A stretch of DNA of 64,000 nucleotides from Pseudoalteromonas arctica A 37-1-2 (GCF_000238395.3 NZ_CP011025.1:1488001-1552000), one strand, 5' to 3'; counted from the first letter of the stretch, positions 41,454 to 52,115 are shown. The notes: generated from the letters alone by a model not told the origin. Numbers and translations are program-made.

Positions 41454-42002
41454 TTAAAACGTAAAGCTGAGCTGCACACCGCTGTAAATATGTTCTTGTG
41501 CTTCCCAGTAGTCGCCATCTATTTGGCGTGCTCGGGTAAATACTTCTATTTTAAATGGCTTAAAGTGATAACCCGCACCTATACCTGCGTAGCCGTCTAT
41601 GTCGTTGTTCGATTTTTCTATTTGGTAGGTGTTATCGCCTCTATCGTTTTTAAAGGCGAGTTCGAACAGATCTAAGCCAAGCTCGGCGTATATAAAAAAG
41701 TCATTAAAATAACCAAGCTTCATGCCATTGTCCCACGTTATAAATTCTTCTTGCTCGCCTTGTTTATTATCGATTACTGCCGCGCCAATTGCGCTTGTAA
41801 AAACAACACCAAAGTTACTGTAATTTTGTTTGACCATCATTTCTACACCCGCAGATGTAATGCTGCTATCGCCATTAAATTCTGATTTTATAAACATACC
41901 GGTGTTAGGCATGTCATTACCGAGCAAAAGCCTTGCGTTAACATTTTGGCTAAATGATAAAAGCGTGCTTAATAAAACAAAAAGAGGAAGTATGTGTTTC
42001 AA
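41454..42002 (-). CDS. Small outer-membrane beta-barrel-like protein
   Basis: 182 residues with a signal peptide (KHILPLFVLLSTLLSFSQNVNA). Alternating aromatic/polar strands (FFIYAELGLDLFELAF, IDGYAGIGAGYHFKPFKIEVFTRARQI, HIYSGVQLSFTF) and a terminal Phe are typical of OmpA-sized barrels (YfaZ-like). Function unknown. Confidence 0.7.
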   Translation of the reverse strand: MKHILPLFVLLSTLLSFSQNVNARLLLGNDMPNTGMFIKSEFNGDSSITSAGVEMMVKQNYSNFGVVFTSAIGAAVIDNKQGEQEEFITWDNGMKLGYFNDFFIYAELGLDLFELAFKNDRGDNTYQIEKSNNDIDGYAGIGAGYHFKPFKIEVFTRARQIDGDYWEAQEHIYSGVQLSFTF

Positions 42003-42250
42003 AAAAGTTAACCCATTAATGATGAAAAGTTACCAGGTCTGTAATTATAAATACATGACTTAGTATTGCATGTAATTAAATGTATAAATTTGTTTGATTG
42101 TTATTCAGCTATGCCAAAGCAAGGTGTTTAAAATAAAACCAACTAAAAAAAAGCATAAATAATTATATACATTTTAAAACGTAAAGTAGCGATTTTAGGC
42201 ACGATTTTTGGTTCGTAAGTTATTTAAATATATAGAAAAAATTCAAGCGT

Positions 42251-42366
42251 ATTAGACTAAGGTCTATAAGTTAATTTTCTTCACTTATTAGGTTTGTTTT
42301 AATCGTTTGTCGGAGTTGTGTTAATTCTCTAAAGTTCAGTTGTCGGCAACAAGTACGACTTAACTT
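42251..42366 (+). promoter_or_regulatory. Conserved leader, copy 2
   Basis: Same ~116-base leader as at 39130 and 53899, with the palindrome changed to TAGACT-AA-GGTCTA and a few other substitutions. It is only 14 bases ahead of the ATG at 42381, the uninterrupted arrangement. The rest of 42003-42250 is AT-rich and holds no gene. Confidence 0.82.
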
Positions 42367-42380
42367 ACAGGAAATTAATC

Positions 42381-42788
42381 ATGAAATTTACACTTATCAA
42401 AACTATCGCTCTTAGCTCACTATTAACATGTTCAGCTGCTGCAATGGCTGATCAAAGTGATTACAAATTAATGGTTATTGAAACTGCAACAGCGCCACAG
42501 CCACTTGAGCAATCATTTAATAGCTGCGCACTGAATGTTAAGTCAAAAAACTACGCTGAGGCTGAAGCAATTTGTACTAAAGCAATCGCACTTTTAAAAG
42601 ACGCAGATGGCCCTAAATTTAAAGTACGCCAACTTACGTCATTCGCATTAAGCAACCGTGGTGTTGCACGTTTAAAAGCGCATAACGACACTGCTGCACT
42701 TGCTGATTTATACGAAGCATCAAAATTGTCTAACAGCTCAATGGTATCGCACAACTTAACTCGCGCTAAAGAAGAATTATCTCTATAA
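42381..42788 (+). CDS. Small secreted TPR-like protein, paralogue 2
   Basis: 135 residues, nearly identical to paralogue 1 over the mature domain (changes mostly in the final 30 residues). Signal peptide KFTLIKTIALSSLLTCSAAAMADQ. Both Cys residues are conserved. CAGGAAAT is the ribosome binding site. Gene, leader and terminator form one repeated cassette. Confidence 0.82.
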   Translation: MKFTLIKTIALSSLLTCSAAAMADQSDYKLMVIETATAPQPLEQSFNSCALNVKSKNYAEAEAICTKAIALLKDADGPKFKVRQLTSFALSNRGVARLKAHNDTAALADLYEASKLSNSSMVSHNLTRAKEELSL

Positions 42789-42834
42789 GGTCTTTTATAA
42801 AGTGCTTACTAAAGCATAATATAAAATAGCGAGA

Positions 42835-42878
42835 GTAAAAAAGCCGATGTTGGATTAAACCCCAACATCGGCTTTTTC
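42835..42878 (+). terminator. Terminator of paralogue 2
   Basis: AAGCCGATGTTGG (42841-42853) and CCAACATCGGCTT (42862-42874) with T run. From here to the porin start at 43333 I see no gene, only AT-rich DNA that probably holds the porin promoter. Confidence 0.88.
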
Positions 42879-43332
42879 GTGTTTATAGCATTGATAAAAT
42901 GCATTACATACATCATCACAATATAAAAGTAACACTCCTCATATAACGCCCAGCATCCCTTGTGTTTTAAATCTGTGCACTTATAGCCTCGCTTAGAATT
43001 AATTGATGATTAATTCTCATGGTGACCTATCAAAAAAGTAGTTTGTTTGTTGCTGAAATGTTAAGCAGAATTTGAGAGCTAATTTTAATAAATAATAAAT
43101 GTGGTTAATAATTATTAGTCATATTTAATATACCGAAAAACATCTGTTTTTATTAGCATTATTGCTTTTACGCGGTTGGTTTTAACGTGTGATTAGGCTT
43201 ACTTTTTAATGGAATTATTGTTTTTTTTGTAATTGTATTATTGCCTGTTTACGTGAATACAAAGCTAAAAGTAATAAAAAACGAGTAATGCTACACATAA
43301 TAAAACATCAACACGGCACACAAGGACACACA

Positions 43333-44631
43333 ATGAGAGCTTTTAAACTATCGGCTTTAGCCGTTGCTATGGGGGTTGTTACCTGTAGTGCTAATGCAAG
43401 CGATGATCTAGACACAGTTAAACAGCAATTAAGCGAATTACAGCAACAGGTTGAAAATTTACAGCTTAAGCTTGCAAACGCCAATAAAAATGAAATAAAT
43501 GCCATAAAACGCAATACTGAAAAACTATCAAATAGTGGCGAAGCGCAAGATGTTGTAGCTGAGCAAAAAGCAGGAGGAATAAAAGTAGGTGGGGCTGTTC
43601 GTACTAACTACAGTTATACGTCGTACGAGGATGGCAGTAAAAACAGAGGTGGGGATTTTGATTTTGATATTTTTAGGATAAATTTTACAGGCGATGTAGG
43701 TGGTGTAAAACTAAATGCCGAGATCCGTTTTTTTGATTATATGACCGCAGTTAAATATGCTTATGCAGCATATGATTTTGCTGACATTTGGCAAGTACAA
43801 GCCGGTATTACAAAGGTACCATTTGGTAATTGGCCTTATAATTCGCACAGCTATTTTTTTAGTACTAATTACTACATTGGGCTCGAGGATGACCACGATT
43901 TAGGGGTGATATTTAAACGTAAAATAGCAGATAATTGGCAGCTTGATTTAGGCTTTTTTAAAAATGATGAGCTAGGTGGCATAGATGGCTATGTTGATAA
44001 CCGTAGTGATCGTTATTCATATGATGTAGTGGGTTTTAGGGGCGCACAGGAGGGGACATACGCAGAGCTTGATAATCCACTTGCTGAATATAATACATTT
44101 TCCGCGCGTTATGGCTATCATATTGAACACGATAAAGGGAAGACTGAGGTTGGCTTTTCTGCTTTAAGTGGTGGATTACATGATGGTGTAGACAGAGCGG
44201 GTGATTATTATGCGTGGGCAGTGCATGTGAATAGTAATTTAGGGCCGTGGAATTTACAGTTTCAACATGGCGAATACAATTACGATATAGAAAACGCAAA
44301 CACCATGGCTGTAGGTGCGTACTCGTTTTATGACAGTATTGCTGCTGAGGCCACTACAACCAATGCAAATATTGCTTACAACTTACCTGTAAAATGGGGG
44401 CCTGTAACCGCTTTGCAGTTTTATAATGATTACGGAGTAATTTACGATAAATCTGATAGCAGTGCAGATACTTGGATGAACGTAACAGGGTTTTCAGTTG
44501 CTGCCGGTGGATTGTTCACCTATTTTGACTTAGTACACGCTAAAAACCAGCCGTTTGTTGGTGGCTCAATTGCTGGTGACAGCGATGAAACTGAGCGCCG
44601 TTTTAATATTAATATTGGTTATTATTTTTAA
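43333..44631 (+). CDS. Porin with N-terminal coiled coil (OprP/carbohydrate-porin-like)
   Basis: 432 residues in the outer membrane. Signal peptide RAFKLSALAVAMGVVTCSANAS; a coiled coil (LDTVKQQLSELQQQVENLQLKLANANK) typical of trimeric marine porins; then a 16-stranded-type barrel (GDFDFDIFRINFTGDVGGVKLNAEIRFF, WQVQAGITKVPFGNWPYNSHSYFF) ending in RRFNINIGYYF. AAGGA (43323) supports the ATG at 43333. Adjacent to the Rieske/BCCT locus, so it may admit that substrate, which is an inference. Confidence 0.82.
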   Translation: MRAFKLSALAVAMGVVTCSANASDDLDTVKQQLSELQQQVENLQLKLANANKNEINAIKRNTEKLSNSGEAQDVVAEQKAGGIKVGGAVRTNYSYTSYEDGSKNRGGDFDFDIFRINFTGDVGGVKLNAEIRFFDYMTAVKYAYAAYDFADIWQVQAGITKVPFGNWPYNSHSYFFSTNYYIGLEDDHDLGVIFKRKIADNWQLDLGFFKNDELGGIDGYVDNRSDRYSYDVVGFRGAQEGTYAELDNPLAEYNTFSARYGYHIEHDKGKTEVGFSALSGGLHDGVDRAGDYYAWAVHVNSNLGPWNLQFQHGEYNYDIENANTMAVGAYSFYDSIAAEATTTNANIAYNLPVKWGPVTALQFYNDYGVIYDKSDSSADTWMNVTGFSVAAGGLFTYFDLVHAKNQPFVGGSIAGDSDETERRFNINIGYYF

Positions 44632-44636
44632 AAAAG

Positions 44637-44680
44637 AAGAGCATAAGCTTTGCTTGAAATAAGTTTATGCTCTTATATTA
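44637..44680 (+). terminator. Terminator of the porin gene
   Basis: AAGAGCATAA (44637-44646) pairs with TTATGCTCTT (44665-44674), followed by an AT-rich tail. Confidence 0.7.
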
Positions 44681-44888
44681 CTTTTTATAATCGGTTACAG
44701 TGAATTAGTCTATTTGAGATGATAGGTTGCTGGCAATCGACTTGGTAGAAAAACTCAAGCGAACAATGAGTTGACCACAACAATTACCTGCAAATTACTC
44801 ACCTTAATTTATACCTTATAAACGTGTATGTATTCTCAAATTGGTTGGTCAGTCGTTTCTATTGAGTAGAGACAAAGTAGGAAGCTAT

Positions 44889-45815
44889 ATGAAAATTAAT
44901 CCGTTACCGCCGTTAAATAGTTTAGTGGCATTTGAAGCGTCTGCACGACATTCAAGCTTCACTATTGCTGCAAAAGAGTTAAATGTGACGCAAGGGGCAA
45001 TTAGCCGTCAAATTCGACAATTAGAAGAGTACTTAGGTAAGGCTATTTTTATTAGAGCAAGCCGAAGTATTCATTTAACACCAACGGGGCTTCAATATTA
45101 TCAGGCAATCAGCCGCTCTTTAGTTGATATTGCAGATATAACTGGGCAAGTTAAAAAATGGCAAGGTGATAAAAAAATAACTGTAGCAACAACAAATGCC
45201 ATGGCTTCGTTATGGTTGTTACCTAAAGTCGCCGAGTTTCAAAATTTACACGATGATATTGATTTGCGTATTTTAGCCTCCGATAACGAGGTTGATTTAA
45301 ACCGCTTGGAGTGTGATCTCGCTTTATTTTACTGCAGAACCCAACCTGCCAATATGAATATAACAACGTTGTTTTGCGAAGAAGTTTTTCCGGTGTGTAG
45401 CCCTTCTTATTTAGAAAAAATAGGCAGTCCAACTAAACCGGAAGATATTTTTACTAAAACAATTTTACACCTAGATGAAACACAAATGGGCTGGGTTAAC
45501 TGGGAAGAGTGGTTTGCGGGTGTTGGGCTTGAGCAACTTGAGCCAAGAAACCGTATAAATATTAATAACTACCCAATGCTTTTACAAGCTTCAATTAACG
45601 GTCAAGGCATTGCATTAGCGTGGGGGTCACTAGTTGATGAATACTTACAAAGTGGAGTATTGATCCGGCCAACAGAACATGTACTTACTACAGGTTCTAA
45701 GTTTTCTATGATAGAACCTAATAATCGTGGTCGTATGCCAACAAGCGTTAAGCACTTTAGAGAATGGTTGTTACAACAAATTCCAGATGAGGTAGGTGAA
45801 CGAGGACTCGTTTAA
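44889..45815 (+). CDS. LysR-family regulator (GcvA-like)
   Basis: 308 residues. Winged helix-turn-helix (LPPLNSLVAFEASARHSSFTIAAKELNVTQGAISRQIRQLEEYLGKAIFIR) and a LysR effector-binding domain of the GcvA/AmpR branch (LDLRILASDNEVDLNRLECDLALFY; LLQASINGQGIALAWGSLVDEYL). TAGGAAG precedes the ATG at 44889. Probably controls the BCCT transporter and the Rieske operon. Confidence 0.85.
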   Translation: MKINPLPPLNSLVAFEASARHSSFTIAAKELNVTQGAISRQIRQLEEYLGKAIFIRASRSIHLTPTGLQYYQAISRSLVDIADITGQVKKWQGDKKITVATTNAMASLWLLPKVAEFQNLHDDIDLRILASDNEVDLNRLECDLALFYCRTQPANMNITTLFCEEVFPVCSPSYLEKIGSPTKPEDIFTKTILHLDETQMGWVNWEEWFAGVGLEQLEPRNRININNYPMLLQASINGQGIALAWGSLVDEYLQSGVLIRPTEHVLTTGSKFSMIEPNNRGRMPTSVKHFREWLLQQIPDEVGERGLV

Positions 45816-45875
45816 TTACCCTCTGTTGTAAGGTTAGAATTTGGCGTTTAGATTCTGATATTTAATAGTATGAAT

Positions 45876-45916
45876 GCGCTGCCTTAGAAGCAAACCTAAG
45901 AGCAGCGCGTATTTTT
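45876..45916. terminator. Bidirectional terminator
   Basis: GCGCTGC-CTTAG (45876-45887) pairs with CTAAG-A-GCAGCGC (45896-45908), followed by T run; between convergent LysR and BCCT genes. Confidence 0.8.
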
Positions 45917-45931
45917 TGATCATTTAGCAGA

Positions 45932-47617
45932 TTAGTTGATTGTATTAGTATGCTTTATTGGTTCATCGAGTTGATCTTTACCAGGGCGAACATGTTGTGG
46001 AAGCATTGCCCAAGGTTTTGGCTCGCGTCGAATGCTATAAAATAGCGTTACACCCATCATTAAAATAAAAATCGAGATAGGAAAACCAATAATAATGGAG
46101 GCAAATTTAATTGCTTGTAATCCACCTGCATAAATTAATACCCATGAAATTACCGCAATTGCAACTCCCCATAAGACACGTATAGATTTAGGTGGTTCTG
46201 TATCGCCTGCGGCATCAAGTATGCACAGGACTAACGTTCCTGAATCTGCAGAGGTGATAAAGTAAGTTGCGAGCAATATACACGCTAGAATACTGAGTAT
46301 CGTCCCTAATAAACCTTCATCTAAGTTATTAAATAATGTAAACAGTGCGCGCGTGCTATCTTCTTTTGTGGCCTTAAGGACTGTTCCACCTATAAATACA
46401 TCTTGCTTAATTACTTGCTCTGAATTGCTTACTTGAGCTGCAACGTTATTTTGTTCAAAGGCGTTTCGCTCGTCTTGCTCTATTTTTAATGCACTGCCAC
46501 CAAATACAGATAACCAAAGAAATGCAATGGCTGTCGGTGCTATCAGTGCACCGCCTATAAGTTCACGAATTGTGCGACCTTTAGATATACGCGCAATAAA
46601 CATGCCTACAAATGGCGCCCAGGTCATCCACCATGGCCAGTAAAAGCTAGTCCACGAACTTTGCCAATTGGTGTCTTTTTGTGTGTCGGTCCATAATCCC
46701 ATTTGCACAATATTTTGAAGATAGTTACCAGTGCTTTCGAAAAAAATATTAAAGATGTATCGAGTAGGTCCAATCGCTAAAACAATTAATACTAATAATA
46801 GAGAAAGCAGCATATTCCACTGCGATAATAAACGAATACCTCGGCCAACCCCTGAAAGCACTGAGCCAACAGCGATGGTACATAAAGTAACAATTAAAAT
46901 AGTTTGTGTTGTTAGGCTTATATCAATACCAAAAGTTTGTTGTAATCCGGAGTTTATTTGTATAACACCGAGGCTTAAAGTTTGGGCTATACCAAAGGCA
47001 GTTACAGCAACGGTAATGATATCGGCAATATGACCAATTGGGCCGTAAATACGTTCCCCTACGATAGGATATAAAATAGATCTAAAAGTGAATGGTAGGC
47101 CTTTACGATAAGAAAAATAAGAGAGGGCTAGTGCGACAATAACAAAAAGTGACCATGGATGAAGACCCCAGTGATAAAAAGTTAGCTGCATCGACATTGA
47201 GGCTGATTCGTCGGTCAACCCTTCGGTAAATGGATTATCTGCGTAATGCCACATAGGCTCTGCGACTGACCAAAAAACTAAACCTATTCCCATCCCGCCT
47301 GAAAACAACATTGAAATCCAAGCCCAAAAGCTAAATTCGGGCTTGTCGTTGTCGTTTTCGCTTAATCTAATATGGCCATAACGACTAACCATAAGATAAA
47401 TCAAAAAGGCGACCACGAGCGAAACTAAGCCAATAGAAAACCACTTCATATTATAAAGTAAGAAAGTAGCGAGAGTTTCAAAGTAGTGACCTGCTTTATT
47501 AGCGAGTATCACAATAAATAAAATGAAGGCGATTAAAATTACTTTGGAAGCAATGGTAACCGTGGGGTTGAGTCCCTTAAAAATTCCGGACTTAGCTCTT
47601 ATTGTGGAGTGTGTCAT
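45932..47617 (-). CDS. BCCT-family transporter (betaine/choline/carnitine type)
   Basis: 561 residues, about 12 membrane segments. The substrate-binding stretch MLFSGGMGIGLVFWSVAEPMWHYADNPF carries the Gly-Met-Gly-Ile-Gly motif of Na+-coupled betaine carriers, and the Trp-rich helix SSWTSFYWPWWMTWAPFVGMFIARISKGRTIRELI is the family signature. Short N- and C-termini make it more likely a nutrient importer than an osmosensor. Divergent from the Rieske operon; the substrate is presumably the same quaternary amine. Confidence 0.9.
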   Translation of the reverse strand: MTHSTIRAKSGIFKGLNPTVTIASKVILIAFILFIVILANKAGHYFETLATFLLYNMKWFSIGLVSLVVAFLIYLMVSRYGHIRLSENDNDKPEFSFWAWISMLFSGGMGIGLVFWSVAEPMWHYADNPFTEGLTDESASMSMQLTFYHWGLHPWSLFVIVALALSYFSYRKGLPFTFRSILYPIVGERIYGPIGHIADIITVAVTAFGIAQTLSLGVIQINSGLQQTFGIDISLTTQTILIVTLCTIAVGSVLSGVGRGIRLLSQWNMLLSLLLVLIVLAIGPTRYIFNIFFESTGNYLQNIVQMGLWTDTQKDTNWQSSWTSFYWPWWMTWAPFVGMFIARISKGRTIRELIGGALIAPTAIAFLWLSVFGGSALKIEQDERNAFEQNNVAAQVSNSEQVIKQDVFIGGTVLKATKEDSTRALFTLFNNLDEGLLGTILSILACILLATYFITSADSGTLVLCILDAAGDTEPPKSIRVLWGVAIAVISWVLIYAGGLQAIKFASIIIGFPISIFILMMGVTLFYSIRREPKPWAMLPQHVRPGKDQLDEPIKHTNTIN

Positions 47618-47988
47618 GTGTTGTCCTGTGAGTGTGTGTTTTTATTGCTTTTTGTTAAATAGTGTTTGAAAACTAGAAAATTTACCACCTCATTACAAAT
47701 TATAAATTCTCATCAATCCATGAGTTTTAGTTATGCATGAGGTTTAGTGCTATTACTCTAAAGCCTTTTAAAAAGTTAAGTTCAACAATTATGCATGATA
47801 AAAACTCATCGATAGGTAGCGCAAAAATCGTTTGTTTAGTGCGCTGTTGTTAATCAAAATCAAGTCAGTTGATAACAAAATGTAGTTATGACCTGAGAGT
47901 TTAATTTAAATAAAAACGCTTAATTTGTTTTTCTTAAATTAAGAGTTAGGACTTATCTTTCATCACACACACCGTTTGGAGAAATAGC
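47618..47988. promoter_or_regulatory. Divergent control region BCCT / Rieske operon
   Basis: 371 bases without a gene. ATGCATGA occurs twice (about 47733 and 47791), and CTCAT-CAATC-CATGAG forms an inverted repeat near 47710, with a further AAACTCATCGATAGG. These are plausible LysR-type or other operator sites but no promoter can be assigned firmly. Confidence 0.5.
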
Positions 47989-49179
47989 ATGAGCAATGTA
48001 AAACAAAAAATAATCCCTATTCAGCAGATTGATCGTGTACTTAATCCTATTCATGAGGCCACAGGGATGCCTAATGAGGCTTATACCAATCCAGAGTATT
48101 TTAAATTTGAACGCGATCAGGTTTTTGGCAGCACATGGGTCTGTGTTGGTTTCGCTTCTGATTTGACAAAAAATGGTTACGTAAAGCCAATTAACTTTAT
48201 GGATTTACCACTTTTACTAATGAAAAACCGCCAAGGCGATGTGCAGGTTTTTCATAATGTATGTAGTCACCGAGGCATGAAGCTGATTCATGAAGAGGGT
48301 GAAGTACAAGGCATGATCCGCTGCCCTTATCATTCTTGGACATACGATCTGGACGGTAACTTAAAGGGGACTCCTCATATTGGTGGTATTGCAAAGCATA
48401 AAGACGAGCGCTTTAAGTGTGAAAATCATGGGTTAAAAGCACTGCGCTCAGCCATTTGGATGGATATGGTTTTTGTTAACTTGTCGGGCGATGCTGCAAG
48501 TTTTGAAGAGCACATTGCACCGCTTGAAAAACGTTGGGAACAATTTATTGGTAATGACGGTTTAGATTTATTGCGTCGCGTAAATATGAGCGGACACATT
48601 GAAATAGAAGTAAATAGTAACTGGAAACTAACAATAGAAAACTTTTGTGAAGCCTACCACTTACCTTGGATACACCCCGCTTTAAATAGTTACTCTAAGT
48701 TAGAAGATCATTATAACATTATGTTTAATGAGCATTTCTCTGGTCAGGGTAGCTTAGCGTATAACCTTTCTGATACCGCCGGTACACACTTACCTAAATT
48801 CCCTAACTGGCCTGAGGACAAGTTACGTCAAGCCGAATATATTGCGCTATTTCCTAATGTTTTAATTGGCATTCAAGCCGACCATGCATTTGCGATGATG
48901 ATTGACCCGGTAAATACCGATAAAACAGTTGAGCGATTACGCATTTTTTATGTGGGTGACGAGGCAATGAAAGATGAATATGCGGCATGTAGAACGTCGA
49001 CCGTTGAGTCTTGGCGCGTGGTATTTAGCGAAGACATTATTGCGGTTGAAGGCATGCAGCAAGGACGTTACTCTCCTGGATTTGGTGGTGGTGCTTTTTC
49101 TCCGGAAATGGACAAGCCAACTCACTTTTTTCAAACATGGTTAGCAAAACAAGTTAAATCGGCGACGGAGCAAGAGTGA
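47989..49179 (+). CDS. Rieske non-heme iron oxygenase alpha subunit (betaine/carnitine/choline monooxygenase-like)
   Basis: 396 residues. The Rieske cluster ligands are CSH and CPYH separated by 17 residues (NVCSHRGMKLIHEEGE...MIRCPYHSWTYD, ~85-115). The mononuclear iron site is in NWKLTIENFCEAYHLPWIHPAL (two His), with a distal Asp. It resembles the quaternary-amine group (GbcA, CntA, plant choline monooxygenase, stachydrine demethylase). It likely oxygenates an N-methyl group or adjacent carbon. GGAGAAAT precedes the ATG; the stop overlaps the next start region. The true substrate cannot be told from sequence alone. Confidence 0.85.
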   Translation: MSNVKQKIIPIQQIDRVLNPIHEATGMPNEAYTNPEYFKFERDQVFGSTWVCVGFASDLTKNGYVKPINFMDLPLLLMKNRQGDVQVFHNVCSHRGMKLIHEEGEVQGMIRCPYHSWTYDLDGNLKGTPHIGGIAKHKDERFKCENHGLKALRSAIWMDMVFVNLSGDAASFEEHIAPLEKRWEQFIGNDGLDLLRRVNMSGHIEIEVNSNWKLTIENFCEAYHLPWIHPALNSYSKLEDHYNIMFNEHFSGQGSLAYNLSDTAGTHLPKFPNWPEDKLRQAEYIALFPNVLIGIQADHAFAMMIDPVNTDKTVERLRIFYVGDEAMKDEYAACRTSTVESWRVVFSEDIIAVEGMQQGRYSPGFGGGAFSPEMDKPTHFFQTWLAKQVKSATEQE

Positions 49180-50603
49180 TGGCACATTACCTTAATTATA
49201 TAGGCGGTCAATGGCTTAATGCTGATACCCATATAGATGTAATTAATCCTGCATCTGGGCAGTTATACGCAACAATTGCCAGTGCGACGATTAACGATGC
49301 CGATAAAGCGATGGCAGCGGCTAGACAATGCGTTAATAGCGGCGAGTTAAACGATATACGCCCTGCGATGCGCGCACACTGGATGCTCAATGCGGCGCAA
49401 GCAATACGAGATATTGCTGATGAAGGGGCGCTCGAGCTATGTCGCGAAAATGGTAAATCTTTGCAAGATGCTAAAGACGAATTTTTAGAATCGGCTCGCT
49501 ATTTTGAATACTACGCAGGTATGGCGGATAAACTCGAAGGTACCTCTATTCCGCTTGGTAAAGACTACATTGATTTTACTCAATATGTGCCTATGGGTGT
49601 ATCGGTTCAAATAGTGCCTTGGAATTTTCCAGTGTCTATTTGTGCACGCTCTCTAGCCCCGGCGCTTGCTGCAGGTAATGCCGTAGTTATTAAATCCCCT
49701 GAAATATCACCAGTAGGCATGGTGTATTTAATTAGGGCACTTGAAAACTGTGGTTTTCCTAAGGGATCAATAAACTTACTTTGCGGAAAAGGCTCAGTTA
49801 TAGGTAACCATTTAGTTGAACACGCTGAAGTAAATCAAATTGTTTTTACGGGTTCAGTGCCTACAGGGCAGCATATTCTTAAAGCATCTGCTGCGAGAGC
49901 AACACCTTCAGTAATGGAATTAGGCGGTAAATCTGCCGCTATTGTTTTACATGATGCTGACTTACAAAACGTTGTAAGTAGTGTACGCAGCGGGATATTT
50001 TTTAATGCTGGACAAGTTTGCTCTGCTATGTCGCGTTTATTAGTACATAAAAGCCGTTATACAGAAGTGAAAGACGCAGTGGTAAAAATGGCTGAAAGCT
50101 TATTGATTGGCTCTGGCGAAGAGCAAGCTGATTTAACGCCTGTTGTCTCAAAAGCGCAGCAAATCAGTGTTATGGCAATGATCGAGCAAGCTAAAAAAGA
50201 AGGCGCAAAAATCATCACCGGTGGCTATATACCTGATATGCCTGGCTACTTTGTAGCACCAACCATAATTGAAGCAACGCCAGAAATGACAATAGCGCAA
50301 GAAGAAGTATTTGGCCCTGTACTTGTTGTTATGCCGTTTGATACAGACACTGAAGCTGTTGCTATTGCTAATGGAACCGACTTTGGTTTAGTTGCGGGTG
50401 TGTTTGGTGAGGGCTTAAACCATGTATTTAATGTTGCTCAGCAACTTAGAGGTGGCCAAGTGTTTGTTAATGAATGGTTTGCCGGTGGTATTGAAACCCC
50501 TTTTGGTGGTGTGGGCTTGTCTGGCTTTGGGCGAGAAAAAGGCCAAGAAGCAATTTATAGCTATGTTCAAACCCGCAATATTGCGATTCGTTTGCATCAT
50601 TAA
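49176..50603 (+). CDS. NAD(P)+-dependent aldehyde dehydrogenase
   Basis: 475 residues, class of betaine-aldehyde/semialdehyde dehydrogenases. QIVPWNFPVSICARSLAPALAAGNAVVIKSPE holds the cofactor-binding Asn and Lys; VMELGGKSAAIV carries the general base Glu, and NAGQVCSAMSRLLV the catalytic Cys. Overlaps the Rieske gene by four bases, hence probably oxidises the aldehyde formed by it. Confidence 0.92.
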   Translation: MMAHYLNYIGGQWLNADTHIDVINPASGQLYATIASATINDADKAMAAARQCVNSGELNDIRPAMRAHWMLNAAQAIRDIADEGALELCRENGKSLQDAKDEFLESARYFEYYAGMADKLEGTSIPLGKDYIDFTQYVPMGVSVQIVPWNFPVSICARSLAPALAAGNAVVIKSPEISPVGMVYLIRALENCGFPKGSINLLCGKGSVIGNHLVEHAEVNQIVFTGSVPTGQHILKASAARATPSVMELGGKSAAIVLHDADLQNVVSSVRSGIFFNAGQVCSAMSRLLVHKSRYTEVKDAVVKMAESLLIGSGEEQADLTPVVSKAQQISVMAMIEQAKKEGAKIITGGYIPDMPGYFVAPTIIEATPEMTIAQEEVFGPVLVVMPFDTDTEAVAIANGTDFGLVAGVFGEGLNHVFNVAQQLRGGQVFVNEWFAGGIETPFGGVGLSGFGREKGQEAIYSYVQTRNIAIRLHH

Positions 50604-50702
50604 AACAATATTTCGGCTTGTTACTCGCATTCACTTCTTATTTTTTTATTCAATAAAGTGAATGCAACAGGTGTTTTAAATAAAGTCAGTAGGATGAGAG
50701 AT

Positions 50703-52115
50703 ATGAAAAAATGGCTCTGTATTATTTGTGGTCTTATTTACGATGAGGCTCAAGGCTGGCCAGCTGATGGCATTTTACCAGGCACTCGTTGGGAAGATGT
50801 ACCAGAAGATTGGGTCTGCCCAGATTGTTTAGTAGGTAAAGCTGATTTTGAAATGATGGAGATCACACAAGACGACGTTCAAGTAGCGAGTCATGTGGAG
50901 CTAATCGAGCAGGCTCAACCTATTGCAGCACAAGACCTAAAATCAGACATTACTTTAAAACCGATTGTTATTATTGGCAGTGGGCATAGTGGTTATCAAG
51001 TAGCGGCAGCACTTCGTAAGCAATCTTCAACGGTCCCTATTACTGTTATTACTGCTGATAACGGCGCGCTTTATAGTAAACCGGCACTATCTAATTCATT
51101 TGCATTAGGTAAAAGTTGTGACGATTTACAAAATGAAAGTGCGTTAGAATGGGAGCAAAGGCTTAATATTCGTGTCTACCCTCATACTCGAGTAGAAAAG
51201 ATTGATAGGAATAAGCAGACCCTAAATACTAATATTGGCAGCTATGAATATAGCAAGTTAGTACTAGCCACTGGTGCTTCTGCTATTAAAATCCCGATTG
51301 CTGGCGATTGTAGTAATGTATTAAGTATTAATGATTTAACAGACTATCGCTGTTTTAAAAATGAGCTTACAGGAAAAAAACGCATCGCTATTCTAGGTGA
51401 TGGTTTAATTGGCTGTGAATTTGCCAACGATTTGAGTGCAAGTGGTTATGACGTGAGTGTAATTGGTTTAGGTAAATGGCCAATTGAGCGCTTAATTCCA
51501 CAAATATTAGGAGAGCGTTTAAAGAAATCATTGACCGATATTGGGGTTTCTTGGTTTTTAGAAGACAGTATTTCTCATATTGACGCTGAGCCTGATGGAA
51601 GTTCTCAATTACATTTACAAAGTGGAAAAGTAATTGAAGCTGATTTAGTTATATCGGCCGTTGGCTTAAAACCAAATACAGCATTAGCAGAGCAAGCTGG
51701 CCTTGAAGTTGGCCGAGGTATAAAGGTTAACGACTATGGTCAAACAAGTGATGAAACTATTTTTTCATTGGGTGATTGCGCCGAAACAAGTCAAGGCTGG
51801 CAGCCATTTATAGCGCCAATTAATCAGCTTGTGCCTTCATTGGTTTCTTGTTTATTAGGCGACTTGACCAAAGCTATTTTTACATGTTCACCAGTGATAG
51901 TGAAAACTCCAATCATGCCTTTATCTATTTATCCTGCGGCAGTAGGGGCACTTGGTGAGTGGCAAATAGAGCAGATTGATGATGGTTTAACTGCTCGGTT
52001 TTATTCTGTTGATGGTTTATTACTAGGTTTTGCCCTTTTGGGTAAACAAGCTCAGATAAATAGAAGCCACTTACTTGAGCAGCTTAATACAAAACAGCTT
52101 ACTGTAGCGGAGTAA
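50703..52115 (+). CDS. Rubredoxin-FAD/NAD(P) reductase fusion
   Basis: 470 residues. Residues 1-50 are a complete rubredoxin ([29 protein letters not shown], four Cys). From ~85 a rubredoxin/ferredoxin reductase follows: [19 protein letters not shown] (FAD), [30 protein letters not shown] (NAD) and [10 protein letters not shown]. It would pass electrons from NAD(P)H to the Rieske oxygenase in place of the usual ferredoxin reductase. The ATG at 50703 ([10 protein letters not shown]) with AGGATGAGAG upstream is chosen over longer frames. Confidence 0.87.
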   Translation: MKKWLCIICGLIYDEAQGWPADGILPGTRWEDVPEDWVCPDCLVGKADFEMMEITQDDVQVASHVELIEQAQPIAAQDLKSDITLKPIVIIGSGHSGYQVAAALRKQSSTVPITVITADNGALYSKPALSNSFALGKSCDDLQNESALEWEQRLNIRVYPHTRVEKIDRNKQTLNTNIGSYEYSKLVLATGASAIKIPIAGDCSNVLSINDLTDYRCFKNELTGKKRIAILGDGLIGCEFANDLSASGYDVSVIGLGKWPIERLIPQILGERLKKSLTDIGVSWFLEDSISHIDAEPDGSSQLHLQSGKVIEADLVISAVGLKPNTALAEQAGLEVGRGIKVNDYGQTSDETIFSLGDCAETSQGWQPFIAPINQLVPSLVSCLLGDLTKAIFTCSPVIVKTPIMPLSIYPAAVGALGEWQIEQIDDGLTARFYSVDGLLLGFALLGKQAQINRSHLLEQLNTKQLTVAE

